From NCBI GenBank assembly GCA_029718625.1, contig CM056376.1, forward strand, positions 95,683,705-95,747,704: 64,000 nt of DNA. Direction: 5' to 3'. This document shows positions 13,112-25,400 of the stretch, piece by piece. A program made the position numbers and the translations under genes. The notes under the pieces are model-generated. The model was not told where the DNA came from and did not search any database. It saw only the letters and a list, made by a program, of their open reading frames with translations. Position 1 is the stretch's first letter. Every line of letters begins with the position of its first letter. The DNA comes from Synaphobranchus kaupii (taxonomy: Eukaryota > Chordata > Actinopteri > Anguilliformes > Synaphobranchidae).

Positions 13112-13639
13112 ACTGAATCGGGACGAAAGAATCACGTGAGGAAAAGTGTGTTTTAGCGGTTTTATCTCTGTCTTGTTGTTTTTTATGCTCATTCCTTTCA
13201 ACAAATGTACTGTCAGGCAAAATGCCATGTTAGGGACGAGTCAATGAATAATGGTATAAGTTTAAAATCCATGAAAATCAACCATGCGTCAAGAGCATAA
13301 TATCGCATAATTAATAGAATTTTGCATCGTAACGTTAAACGGTCTGAAATTGATGATTTAATAGCAACTCACCTTTATTAATAGCTACTAGACATCATTT
13401 ATTCATGCTTATTATACCAGGCATTGTTGAATACTCGGTTCTGATGGGGTCAATACGCATTCCAAGGTTGTGCATTGATTTTCACCATGGCATTTTAACA
13501 GTGTGTCTTTCGTCCCGCTCGTGTCTTGCTTGCTTTACTGTGGTCAAGCCAGCCTCCACTTCGAAAAAGACGGTCAAGCTAGCCGCCGCAAATTTATTTG
13601 GTTCGCAATATACTAGGCATTCTACGGTAAGAGCGTGTA

Positions 13640-13885
13640 AGAATTGATTTCAAAATAAAAGTGAAGTTCTTCTAAATTCAGATTGATATTAAAAGGAAAC
13701 CTCCTGTTTTCACGGAACCATTTCTCGTCAGACTGATAGAAGAACACCTCAGAGTGTGACTCAGACAATCTCAGGACATTCTGATGTGGAATTTCAAAAT
13801 TAAAGCCCTCTAAAATGTCATATAAATGCTGTGTTTCTTCTATATTCAGATTGATATTAAAAGGAAACCTCCTGTTTTCACAAAA
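13640..13885 (-). repeat. 168-bp satellite, left array, distal block
   Basis: About 1.4 units of the 168-bp repeat read on the minus strand, next to the inverted arm that also ends the right array. The open frame encodes the motif NRRFPFNINLNIEETQ. The block is separated from the main left array by an AT-rich spacer (13,882-14,035). Confidence 0.85.
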
Positions 13886-14035
13886 TAATTTCAATTTATT
13901 GTTATCAAAGATTTATTTATAAGATTCTCTCGTTAGACACAAAAATAATAATCAGAATAATTTTTTATATTTTTACATCTATACATCTTTTTTATATGTA
14001 ATGTTTTTAAACTTTGAATTCACAATACACAAATG
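13882..14035. repeat. AT-rich spacer, direct repeat A
   Basis: This sequence recurs almost unchanged at 15,172-15,328 in the same orientation, about 1.29 kb away. It contains GATTCTCTCGTTAGACAC. It shows that a block of satellite plus spacer was duplicated in tandem within the left arm. Confidence 0.85.
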
Positions 14036-14040
14036 TTTTA

Positions 14041-15176
14041 CACTCAGGCAACCTCAGGACATTCTGGTGTGGAATTTCAAAATTAAAGCCCTCTAAAATG
14101 TCATATAAGAGCTGTGTTTCTTCTAAATTCAGATTGATATTAAACGGAAACCTGTTTTCACGGAACCATTTCTCATCAGACTGATAGAAGAACACCTCAG
14201 AGTGTCACTCAGGCAACCTCAGGACATTCTGATGTGGAATTTCAAAATTAAAGCCCTCTAAAATGTCATATAAGAGCTGTGTTTCTTCTAAATTCAGATT
14301 GATATTAAAAGGAAACCTCCTGTTTTCACGGAACCATTTCTCTTCAGACTGATAGAAGAACACCTCAGAGTGTGACTCAGACAATCTCAGGACATTCTGA
14401 CGTGGAATTTCAAAATTAAAGCCCTCTAAAATGTCATATAAATGCTGTGTTTCTTCTATATTCAGATTGATATTAAAAGGAAACCTCCTGTTTTCACGGA
14501 ACCATTTCTCATCAGACTGATAGAAGAACACCTCAGAGTGTGACTCAGACAATCTCAGGACATTCTGATGTGGAATTTCAAAATTAAAGCACTCTAAAAT
14601 GTCATATAAATGCTGTGTTTCTTCTATATTCAGATTGATATTAAAAGGAAACCTCCTGTTTTCACAAAACCATTTCACTATATAATGATAGAAGAACACC
14701 TCAGAGTGTGACTCAGACAATCTCAGGACATTCTGATGTCGAATTTCTAAATTAAAGCCCTCTAAAATGTCATATTAATGCTGTGTTTCTTCTATATTCA
14801 GATTGATATTAAAAGGAAACCTCCTGTTTTCACAAAACCATTTCACTATACAATGATAGAAGAACACCTCAGAGTGTCACTCAGACAACCTCAGGACATT
14901 CTGATGTGGAATTTCAAAATTAAAGCCCTCTAAAATGTCATATAAGAGCTGTGTTTCTTCTAAATTCAGATTGATATTAAAAGGAAACCTCCTGTTTTCA
15001 CGGAACCATTTCTCTTCAGACTGATAGAGGAACACCTCAGAGTGTGACTCAGACAATCTCGGGACATTCTGATGTGGAATTTCAAAATTAAAGCCCTCTA
15101 AAATGTCATATAAATGCTGTGTTTCTTCTATATTCAGATTGATATTAAAAGGAAACCTCCTGTTTTCACAAAATAA
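14041..15176 (-). repeat. 168-bp satellite, left array, main block
   Basis: About 6.8 head-to-tail units of 168 bp in minus orientation. Most units keep a 56-codon open frame, with motifs LYDILEGFNFEIPHQNV and SHSEVFFYQS. Some carry an in-frame stop where GAGTCACAC reads GAGTGACAC. Neighbouring units differ by scattered substitutions. The repeat peptide matches no family I recognise. Confidence 0.9.
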
Positions 15177-15328
15177 TTTCAATTTATTGTTATCAAAGAT
15201 TTATTTACAAGATTCTCTCGTTAGACACACAAATAATAATCAGAATAATTTTTTATATTTTTACATCTATACATCTTTTTTATATGTAATGTTTTTAAAC
15301 TTTGAATTCACAATACACAAATGTTTTC
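15172..15328. repeat. AT-rich spacer, direct repeat A'
   Basis: This is the second copy of the spacer at 13,882-14,035, differing at only a few bases. It separates the left satellite array from the central unique region. Confidence 0.85.
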
Positions 15329-15940
15329 CTATTTATTGTCATGCGGTGAGTGCTATTGCGAGGCAACGGAGAAATGCAGACAACCTACGCAGACTGGGAC
15401 AGTTGAATAATTTACAGCTAAATAGTCATGTCAAGGATGAAAAGGGTTTATGCACACAAGCAGCAATTCCAGCTGTCTTCCCTGGCTTGTTCCAGGTCCT
15501 CTGTGTCAATGCCCAGGCACTGTTCATGGAACCATCTTTCACATTTGTCAGATTGGATCTATAAAATCACAATGTGGAAATCTCTTAGATCATTTTCAGG
15601 CTACTTTCACAAATTTCGACCTGTCCGTATTTTTCAACAAATGTTACCCACTATGCAACTACAGTATGTGTGTTCATATAATTTGCATGAATACTCACAA
15701 TGAAGAAATTTAGTTTACTGTCAATATGTCGGTGTATCTAAATACTCAGCTTCACAGTTTACAATTTCTACTGCTTTTCATCTACAAATTCTGCTTTCAC
15801 AACACCAGCAGAGCTACTGCAAATGCTACTACCTCAGAGTGTAAAGGGAATGGAACTAATGATGATGCAGCTTTTATCCCAGTTTAATCCAAGCCCATTT
15901 GGCCACCTCTAAACACCTAAAAGCAGCTTGCCTTGTCCTG
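15329..15940. other. central unique region between the inverted satellite arrays
   Basis: This is the only non-satellite, non-spacer sequence between the two opposed arrays. Apart from the PHD-like exon I see no second recognisable exon or transposase motif. Confidence 0.5.
15448..15558 (-). pseudogene. PHD-finger exon remnant in the centre of the 8.4-kb element
   Basis: On the minus strand an AG acceptor (TTTATAG) precedes 36 codons and a TAA stop. The peptide contains DKCERWFHEQCLGI, then DSWNCCLC: the second half of a C4HC3 PHD finger (C, W-x-H, C, then W-x-C-x2-C). The Cys expected in C-D-x-C is Ser, one base away (TCT for TGT). The first half of the finger would lie in an upstream exon that I could not find. 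It may be the C-terminal exon of a transposon-encoded or captured protein. Homology is inferred by eye only. Confidence 0.5.
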
Positions 15941-18900
15941 AGATTGTCTGAGTGACAATCTGAACTGTACTTCTATCAATCTGAAGTGAAATTGGTCTTC
16001 TATCATTCTGAAGTGAACTGGTTTTGTGAAAACAGGAGGTTTCCTTTTAATATCAATCTGAATTTAGAAGAAACACAGCATTTATATGACATTTTAGAGC
16101 GCTTTAATTTTGAAATTCCACATCAGAATGTCCTGAGGTTCTCTGAGTGACACTCTGAGGTGTTCTTCTATCATTGTGAAGTGAAATGGTTTTGTGAAAA
16201 CAGGAGGATTCCTTTTAATATCAATCTGAATTTAAAAGAAACACAGCATTTATATGACATTTTAGAGCGCTGTAATTTTGAAATTCCACATCAGAATGTG
16301 CCGAGGTTGCCTGAGTGACACTCTGAGGTGTTCTTCTATCATTCTGAAGTGAAATGGTTTTTGAAAACAGGCAGTTTCCTTTTAATATCAATCTGAATTT
16401 AGAAGAAACACAGCATTTACGTATATGACATTTTAGAGCGCTTTAATTTTGAAATTCCACATCAGAATGTCCTGAGGTTGTCTGAGTGACACTCTGAGGT
16501 GTTCTTCTATCATTCTAAAGTGAAATGGTTTTGTGAAAACAGGAAGTTTCCTTTTAATATCAATCTGAATATAGAAGAAACACAGCATTTATATGACATT
16601 TTAGGGGGCTTTAATTTTGAAATTCCACATCAGATTGCCCTGAGGTTCTCTGACTGACACTCTGAGGTGTTCTTCTATCAGTCTGAAGTGAAATGGTTTT
16701 GTGAAAACAGGCGGTTTCCTTTTAATATCAATCTGAATTTAGAAGAAACACAGCTCTTATATGACATTTTAGAGGGCTTTAATTTTGAAATTCCACATCA
16801 GAATGTCCTGAGATTGTCTGAGTGACACTCTGAGGTGTTCTTCTATTATTGTATAGTGACATGGTTTTGTGAAAACAGGAGGCTTCCTTTTAATATCAAT
16901 CTGAATATAGAAGAAACACAGCTCTTATATGACATTTTAGAGGGCTTTAATTTTGAAATTCCACATCAGAATGTCCTGAGGTTGCGTGAGTGACACTCTG
17001 AGGTGTCCTTCTATCAGTCGGAAGAGAAATGGTTCCGTGAAAACAGGAGGTTTCCTTTTAATATCAATCTGAATTTAGAAGAAACACAGCTCTTATATGA
17101 CATTTTAGAGGGCTTTAATTTTGAAATTCCACATCAGAATGTCCTGAGATTTTCTGAGTGACACTATGAGGTGTTCTTCTATCATTGTATAGTGAAATGG
17201 TTTTGTGAAAACAGGAAGTTTCCTTTTAATATCAATCTGAATATAGAAGAAACACAGCATTTATATGACATTTTAGAGTGCTTTAATTTTGAAATTCCAC
17301 ATCAGAATGTCCTGAGATTGTCTGAGTCACACTCTCAGGTGTTCTTCTATCAGTCTGAAGAGAAATGGTTCCGTGAAAACAGGAGGTTTCCTTTTAATAT
17401 CAATCTGAATATAGAAGAAACACAGCATTTATATGACATTTTAGAGGGCTTTAATTTTGAAATTCCACATCAGAATGTCCTGAGATTGTCTGCGTCACAC
17501 TCTGGGGTGTTCTTCTATCAGTCTGAAGAGAAATGGTTCCGTGAAAACAGGAGGGTTCCTTTTAATATCAATCTGAATTTAGAAGAAACACAGCTCTTAT
17601 ATGACATTTTAGAGGGCTTTAATTTTGAAATTCCACATCAGAATGTCCTGAGGTTGCCTGAGTGACACTCTGAGGTCTTCTTCTATCATTGTATAGTGAA
17701 ATGGTTTTGTGAAAACAGGAGGTTTCCTTTTAATATCAATCTGAATATAGAAGAAACACAGCATTTATGTGACATTTTAGAGGGCTTTAATTTTGAAATT
17801 CCACATCAGAATGTCCTGAGGTTGCCTGAGTGACACTCTGAGGTCTTCTTCTATCATTGTATAGTGAAATGGTTTTGTGAAAACAGGAGGTTTCCTTTTA
17901 ATATCAATCTGAATATAGAAGAAACACAGCATTTATATGACATTTTAGAGGGCTTTAATTTTGAAATTCCACATCAGAATGTCCTGAGATTGTCTGAGTC
18001 ACACTCTCAGGTGTTCTTCTATCAGTCTGAAGAGAAATGGTTCCGTGAAAACAGGAGGTTTCCTTTTAATATCAATCTGAATATAGAAGAAACACAGCAT
18101 TTATATGACATTTTAGAGGGCTTTAATTTTGAAATTCCACATCAGAATGTCCTGAGATTGTCTGCGTCACACTCTGGGGTGTTCTTCTATCAGTCTGAAG
18201 AGAAATGGTTCCGTGAAAACAGGAGGGTTCCTTTTAATATCAATCTGAATTTAGAAGAAACACAGCTCTTATATGACATTTTAGAGGGCTTTAATTTTGA
18301 AATTCCACATCAGAATGTCCTGAGGTTGCCTGAGTGACACTCTGAGGTCTTCTTCTATCATTCTATAGTGAAATGGTTTTGTGAAAACAGGAGGTTTCCT
18401 TTTAATATCAATCTGAATATAGAAGAAACACAGCATTTATATGACATTTTAGAGGGCTTTAATTTTGAAATTCCACATCAGAATGTCCTGAGATTGTCTG
18501 CGTCACACTCTGAGGTGTTCTGCTATCAGTCTGAAGAGAAATGGTTCCGTGAAAACAGGAGGGTTCCTTTTAATATCAATCTGAATTTAGAAGAAACACA
18601 GCTCTTATATGACATTTTAGAGGGCTTTAATTTTGAAATTCCACATCAGAATGTCCTGAGGTTGCCTGAGTGACACTCTGAGGTCTTCTTCTATCATTGT
18701 ATAGTGAAATGGTTTTGTGAAAACAGGAGGTTTCCTTTTAATATCAATCTGAATATAGAAGAAACACAGCATTTATATGACATTTTAGAGGGCTTTAATT
18801 TTGAAATTCCACATCAGAATGTCCTGAGATTGTCTGAGTCACATGAGGTGTTCTTCTATCAGTCTGAAGAGAAATGGTTCTTTGAAAACAGGAGGTTTCC

Positions 18901-18945
18901 TTTTAATATCAATCTGAATTTAGAAGAACTTCACTTTTATTTTTA
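15941..18945 (+). repeat. 168-bp satellite, right array (about 18 units)
   Basis: Head-to-tail 168-bp units in plus orientation, inverted relative to the left array. Units from about 15,950 to 17,160 are the most diverged and most carry an in-frame TGA (GAGTGACAC). From about 17,170 the units are more uniform, with open runs of up to three units ending in LPE-stop. A three-unit pattern (FCEN, then FREN with RRFPF, then FREN with RRVPF) recurs at about 17,193-17,665 and 17,865-18,337, which is higher-order periodicity. Differences between units (ATA/TTA, CAT/CTC, GAG/GCG, TTT/GTT) mostly change the residue, which argues against selection on a protein. No spacers of CRISPR type exist. Confidence 0.92.
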
Positions 18946-19045
18946 AATCAATTCTTACACGCTCTTACCGTAGAATGCCTAGTATATTGCGAACCAAAAA
19001 AATCGCGGCAGCTAGCTTGACCATCTTTTTCGAAGTGGAGGCTGG
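18930..19045. repeat. inverted arm outside the right satellite array
   Basis: Sequence containing ACGCTCTTACCGTAGAATGC and CGAAGTGGAGGCTGGCTTGAC is the reverse complement of about 13,530-13,660. The two arms bracket both satellite arrays symmetrically. Confidence 0.85.
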
Positions 19046-19465
19046 CTTGACCGCAGTCTTGCTTTCAAGTTGGCTAGCAGCTAAGTCTCGCAAGCATGCC
19101 AATTGAAACCTATGCTGTCCTTTAGTCAACAGTTGTGTTAAGAAAATTATGCATGTTTGGAAAACATAAACACACTTATACAACCGAAAAACACTTCCGG
19201 TTTCGAAATTTTACTTTCAGCTGTCAAAAATAACGTTGGTCTAGCACTCCGCCAAAGCGGGACGCACATCACTGGTTTTTTGCAGAGTGAAATGATTACA
19301 CATGTCACATACTGACTGATCTACGGCATTCGGGTTTCTGTAGTTTTCGCAAAAATCGATGTTATTCTTTCGTCCCGTGTTTCTTTCGACCCGGTTCTCC
19401 CCTACAGCTATGTTTGTCCCGTTTGACACTGCCTTTGTGCTCTCACTTCCAGAAGCAGCAGTAAA

Positions 19466-22400
19466 ATGGCGGAACTCCTGCCCAGTGAGGTACCACTAAA
19501 GAAGAGGAAGATTGAGGCTCAGTCTCCAGACCAGGGGAGCTCCTGCAGGCAGGTTCCAGTCAGCTCCGCTAAACTTCTTCTGCAGATCCCCCCAAACACC
19601 AACACCAGCCTGCCTGTGTGGGAGTGTGTGAGCAGCGCTCAGGCAGAGGTGATGTGGAGTGTGACTCCACACGGCATCACTGTCCAGATTACCCCGCTCA
19701 CCACCCAGAAAGCCCAGAGCAATGACCAGCCTGTAACCCAGCCTTCATCCCTGTCTGAAGCCCAACTTTCAACCTTCTCTGTGCCCGCAAGCCTGCCTAT
19801 TCCCAGCATTCAGTCACTGCCCCAGAGTATATTCATGACCCCATATTGTAGAGCACCCCAACCCTACAGAATTATCCCCACTCAGCCTCAGCCTCTTCTT
19901 TCAGCCCCAAATCAGACTCTCAGGTTGACCACACCCCCGACTACAAGCCAGCTTCAGTCCTTCCCCCAGTACCAGGCCCACTCTCTGCCTGCCCCTTCCT
20001 ATGAAGACTACATCACTGGCCCCAGTGAGGACACTTATGAGGTCACCGACCTGTTGTTCCAGCCAGCACCTAAAGCCAAGTGGGTACAGCAGGCTTGCTT
20101 CCATACCGGGCCCTCTGAGGAAGCCTGCATCTGTGACCAGTTCCTCCTGGGACACTGCCAGAATGGGTTTGACTGCAAGTTGCACCACACTCCCTACCCT
20201 TTCCATTGGCAACTGAGACGCCAGGACACTCACCAGTGGGTCAGCACTTCCCACCCCGCCCAGGTCAAACTGGAGAAGCTGTACTGTGACAGAAAACGAG
20301 ACACCGTCAGTCTACAAGACTTGTGAGACCAGGAGGGGTGCAGGGTTTTTTTTATACAAAGTTACCAATTATAACACATATTTTACAGTTGGTTATTTTG
20401 ATCAGAGATGATCGAAATAAAAAATACTGTTGCTAGAAAAGTTGTGCTAGGAATTAGGACAAAAATGCATAACAAGTAGGCATTATTATGGGGCTCCTGA
20501 GATGCTCGGTCAGCAAAAGTGGTTCCTACAAGCGCTGAGCATCATAAATTGTATTGGCTGGGTCATTAACTGGCTGTTACCTGGGCTGTGTCAGAATCAG
20601 AGTCCTATCTACTGCGCCCTGTCTCCTTTGTACAGTGCACTGGCAGAAGTGTACTGTTTAAAGCGCACTGTGTAGCACGTGACGTGCAGTCCGCAAAAAA
20701 TATATCTTATATATTTTGGGCTAGTTTTGAGTCGCCATTTGGCTAGAAAGTCTTGCAAGATTTGGCAACCCTGTGCCTGCCACAATGCCCCACCCTTGCG
20801 CGCCATGTCACATGTTGTTTTTGTTGTGTTTTAAGGAAAACGTCAGTGAAGCTGCGCCTCATTTTTTTTTATGAAGCTTCACGTCATATTTAAAAAGAAT
20901 TTATCTACTTAACGACTTTTTCACCCTGTCTATTCAACAAGCCTACCTAATATTATGGAAGGATGCTGATTCAGACACAGCCCAGGGCTCTGGAGTAGCA
21001 AGTTCCTTACTGCCAACTTGCCAGGCTGTCTATTAGTTGCTAGTTCCTCCCAAGTGAAAGTGGCGAGGGGAGGAGGCCATAACATTTAACGGATTGGACC
21101 GCAGCCTAGCTTTCTTGTAATGCATTTTTTTCCTTGTACTGTCAGGAACAGCTGTTGTGTAGTAGGTAAGTGGAATGCGGTAATTGTGTATTACTGAAAG
21201 CCTAGTGAGTTGAGAAGCTCAGCGTATGTTTCTGTACCCATCAGCTCAATTTGCTTCTTCATCTATTAACATTTACACCTCAGGGCAGATGTGTTCACCC
21301 TCCAGTTCGACACCATGACAGTGGAAGACTCTGAGAAGTATAATAAAGCCAGGAGACTCTCCAACAGCAGCAATCCAGAAAGGAACCCACATTTCCCCAC
21401 AGTGTGGAACAATTATTGGTGGAATGAATGCAAGTGGGAAAAGTACAGCAATGTAAGAATCATTAAAAACACAACTTAAGACAAAACTCAGTTTCACTTG
21501 TTGAGTTAACACTAAACTACTTGTTTAGTTTGATATATACTTAAGAATTGTCCACCTGTTAAATAGTTTTATGTTAACTTAAGAATTTCTCTTAAGTTGT
21601 CTTTGGCCTTCGTTGTTTCATTTGTAAGCGAAATTGTCCAAGGCCAAAACGATTTTCTTAAGTTATAATAAAAAAGTAGAGCAGAGTAACTGCATACATT
21701 TCATCATATTTATTAGCAATAATAACAATTACAAAATATGCAGTATAAATCCAGCAATGATGACGAAACACACGTGGTTGAACATAAACCAGTCGTGACC
21801 AATTTGCCATTTCTCATAAAATGCTTGGGGTCGTTTTACACTCAACCTGTTTCCTTCTTCACAGTTTCCGTTTATTTTGGCCTTTTTGTCCCTCGTACAT
21901 AGAACCACATTCCAGCTAATCTATGTTCATTTAGGGTCCTTTTTTGTTTTCACAAATTATGTTAGTTAAGTAGACTATTTTCTCCTCAGTTGTGTTTTTA
22001 ATTCACATGCCTCAAGCGTTACCTAGCTGTGCTGCCAGCAGAGTTGGAGCTCACGTCACAATGCCCACAAGTGCTCATGGGAATTATTGTCAATCTAGAA
22101 ATTATTGGTTATAATCATTGAATTATAGGTCAAATATTATTACCCTTAGTATTTTAGAGGTAGTCAGGGGTATATGGACCCATTTTGTCTAAAGGATATT
22201 TTTTTCAACTCTAAGGTATGTGTGAGACTTAACCCTGGTCAGCCAAACTCTTGGCCCCACTGTACCCTAAAAAAAATAGTAGAAATAGTTGACTGGTTTT
22301 TAGCCCTGGTTCTTCAGGGTTTGGGTTGTTCTAAAGTAGATAAGTGACTAGATGGGCTTTTCTTGGCTTGTTTGCCACTTCCTGCAGGAAGTGTCCTTGT

Positions 22401-25400
22401 TGCTGCTGGAAAAAATGAAGGCAGGGCAGAGCAGCTGTCGGTTCCACATTGGGAAGCAGGAGTATGAAGTGGACTTCATCAGTCTGACCCAGAGGAACCT
22501 TGCCACCGGGTTCAAACGCAAAGTACGACGGAGGCCAACCTTCCGCTCGCCCTTCTCCCTCAAATCACTGAAGTATGAGACAATGTCTTCCATGTCCCAT
22601 CATTGCTTTACAACCATAATATACAGTGTAGTCCAAAAGTGTTTAGACATTTTTTTGTTGTTTTGGCTCTGCACTCTAGCACATTGGATTGTAAATGGAA
22701 CAGTGACTATGAGGTTAAATTGCAGACTTTCATATCGGGTGAACCGTATAGCAATTGTAGCCAATTGTAGTCCCCCCATTTTAGGGCACCAAAAGTAATT
22801 GGACAACTGAATATAAACTTAAATAAAGTCATCATTTTTAATATTGGTTGCATATCCTTTGCATGCCATGATGACTTCCTGGTGTCTGTGACTCGCAACA
22901 TCAAAAGACTCTTGATATCTTATTTTCAGGTACTCTTACAAGCGATACTAAAACCACTCTGCATTTGAATTGATCTCTATGGGAATTGGGGGGTCGGACT
23001 AGATTAAGCTGTAAAGTACACGGGAATAGTATGGAACACATGGTTGGCTAAGTGGCTGTAAGTCATCAAGGGTCTGAGGTATGAAACAAGCCTGAAACCA
23101 TCACTCTGCTGCCAGATATGCAGTAGATATGGATGGATCACCTTAAGCGTTGTTTCTCCTGACTTATTTTTCCATAGACTTCAATAGGAAAATAGGAATC
23201 AGGAGGAACAACCCTTAAAGTGATCCACCATATCTACTGCATATCTGGCGATGGTTTGAAGCTTGTGTGATACCTCAGATCCTTGATGGCTTACAGCCAT
23301 TTAGCACAACCATGTGTTCCATACTATTCCTGTGTAATTTACAGCTTAATCTAGTCCCACCCCCCAATTCCCATAGAGATCCATTGAAATGCAGAGGTTA
23401 TAGTATCGCTATAGACACAGAGAGACATCAGGAAGTCGTGGCATGCAAAGGATATGCAACCAAATCGGTGCCCTAAAATGGGGGGACTATGTGTAAAAAT
23501 GGCTACAATTGCTACATGGTTCACCCGATATCGATGTAAAAACCCTCAAATTAAAGGGGAAAGTCTGCACTTTAACCTCATTGTCAATGTTCCATTTCAA
23601 ATTCAATGCGCTGGAGCCAAAACAACAAAAACTGTGTCACTGTCCCAGCACTTTTGGAGTGCATTGTATTATGGTGTCATTTGTAATATAATGCAAGTTA
23701 GCACCCACGTTTTCTTTTTTTAAAAGTCACTCAAAATTCAGGGCAGGATTCTGTTAGCTATGGGCTCCAATACATTTTGGTCCTTTATATGCATTATATG
23801 ACCAATGCCTGTTTTTTTTCTTAATCTGCATTGTCCTGTGCAATAAGGCCATATATAAATGTCTGAAGTTATTTTAAGCTGCCCTTTAATGGACAATTTA
23901 GTATGGGCCTAAATTAACTGCAACAAACCTATTGTGGTGCACAAACCTTACCATGTAATTTCTGTATTTTTACTAGCTCTGACATCTGAACATTACAGTG
24001 CCCCTCCAGGGAATTTGAATTGAATCATATTTGATTTCATAAGCTCTACAGCAATTCATTATTTTAATGATCTTAATATGTTGTGCAGATGGCTATTCTA
24101 GACCAACTATGCGATTTATATTTTCTATGGGAGTGTTATTGTTTTGTAATATTTATGTTGATCCAGACACTCTTTGCATCCAGACCTTCATTCTGCTGTT
24201 TGGGCACTTCAATTTATTTGATTAATCAGCCACTAAGCTGATTTTTGATTACCAAATGTATTAATAAGGCTTCCTTATGTAATATACTGCAGTATATTTT
24301 AAATATACTGGATAATTTTGATATATTTACAATATACTGCAGTATATTTTTTTTCTATAAGGGCTTTCACTATAGTAAATGTGAGGTACGTTTATTTAAA
24401 AGGATAATAATATTTTTAACTGTAAGCAGTACATGGGTTACTGCTTACAAGGATTATACGTGTTTTGAATTCTACACCTCATTTTTCTTTCCCTGCTCCT
24501 CAGGACAGTTGTCCTATGTGAAGCCCCCAAGAAATGTGGACAGGGTATTCCCAGCCTCACTGTGGATCCTCTGCAGAAGTTCAGCAGTTGGTATCCTCCT
24601 GTCTGGACTCCAGACCAGGGCTTTAGCCTGGTGGAGGTGCCACCCAGTGCCAAAGCCTACCAAAGTATCCACTGCCTGTTCTACAGCACCATGTCTGAGA
24701 CCAAACTGGAGATTGTCAGCATACAACAGGTCCAGAACATGTTTCAGTGGGACAAGTATAGGAGGTAAAGGGTGTGATGAGTGAGAATTTAGGCATTCAG
24801 TGTTATGTTCTTTCAGTTAAGATGTTGACTTTTATTATCCCCTGGAGCAAAGTTCATTGGCTTATTGGCTCTGGAACCACCATACATTTCACAATAAAAA
24901 TGAGGATGTGGATCAACACATTGGCTTTAACCAAAGAGCAGACAGACAGATGTACAGACTTGACAGCCTCTTCTGTGTTTTAGGCAGAAGGAGCACATGC
25001 AGAGCCAGAGCACAGCCCAGAATGGGTCTCTGGAGCGACACCTGTTCCATGGGACCACTGAGGATTCCATCAAGGAGATCTGTTTGAACAACTTCGACCC
25101 ACGAGTGTCAGGGAAGAACGGGGTGGTATATGGCCGGGGTAGCTACTTTGCCAGAGATGCCAGTTACTCCGACACATATGCACATACATCAGATGAAGAA
25201 AACTGCCAGCACATGTTTCTTGCCAAGGTGCTGGTGGGTAATATGACTATTGGCCGGACTAGATTCTGTCGCCCACCCCGTCTCAACCCCAGGAAATCAG
25301 GATATGAGCTGTATGACACCTGTGTGGACCGGAAGCGAAATCCTTCCATCTTTGTGGTATTTGACAGCTGCCAGTGTTACCCATATTACCTGATCAAGTA

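Larger units (their letters stand above)
10964..19403. mobile_element. 8.44-kb TIR-bounded composite element with inverted satellite arrays
   Basis: Perfect 22-bp terminal inverted repeats begin AGGGGAGAACCGGGTCGA at 10,964 and mirror at 19,382-19,403. Inside, the order is a nested MITE (11,189-13,111), a unique inverted arm (about 13,530-13,660), a satellite array in minus orientation, a PHD-finger exon remnant, a long satellite array in plus orientation, and the matching arm (about 18,930-19,045). TTTCGTCCCG-type motifs recur in both orientations near the ends. No transposase frame is visible, so the element appears non-autonomous. The superfamily is unassigned; flanking CA/TA could be a decayed TA target duplication, but this is weak. 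Right after the right end, homology with the copy 1 upstream sequence resumes (CTATGT.TGTCCC), which supports the boundary. Confidence 0.75.

Noticed and set aside
13640..18945. CRISPR-like array
   Set aside because: The units are contiguous 168-bp satellite without unique spacers, and the host is a vertebrate.
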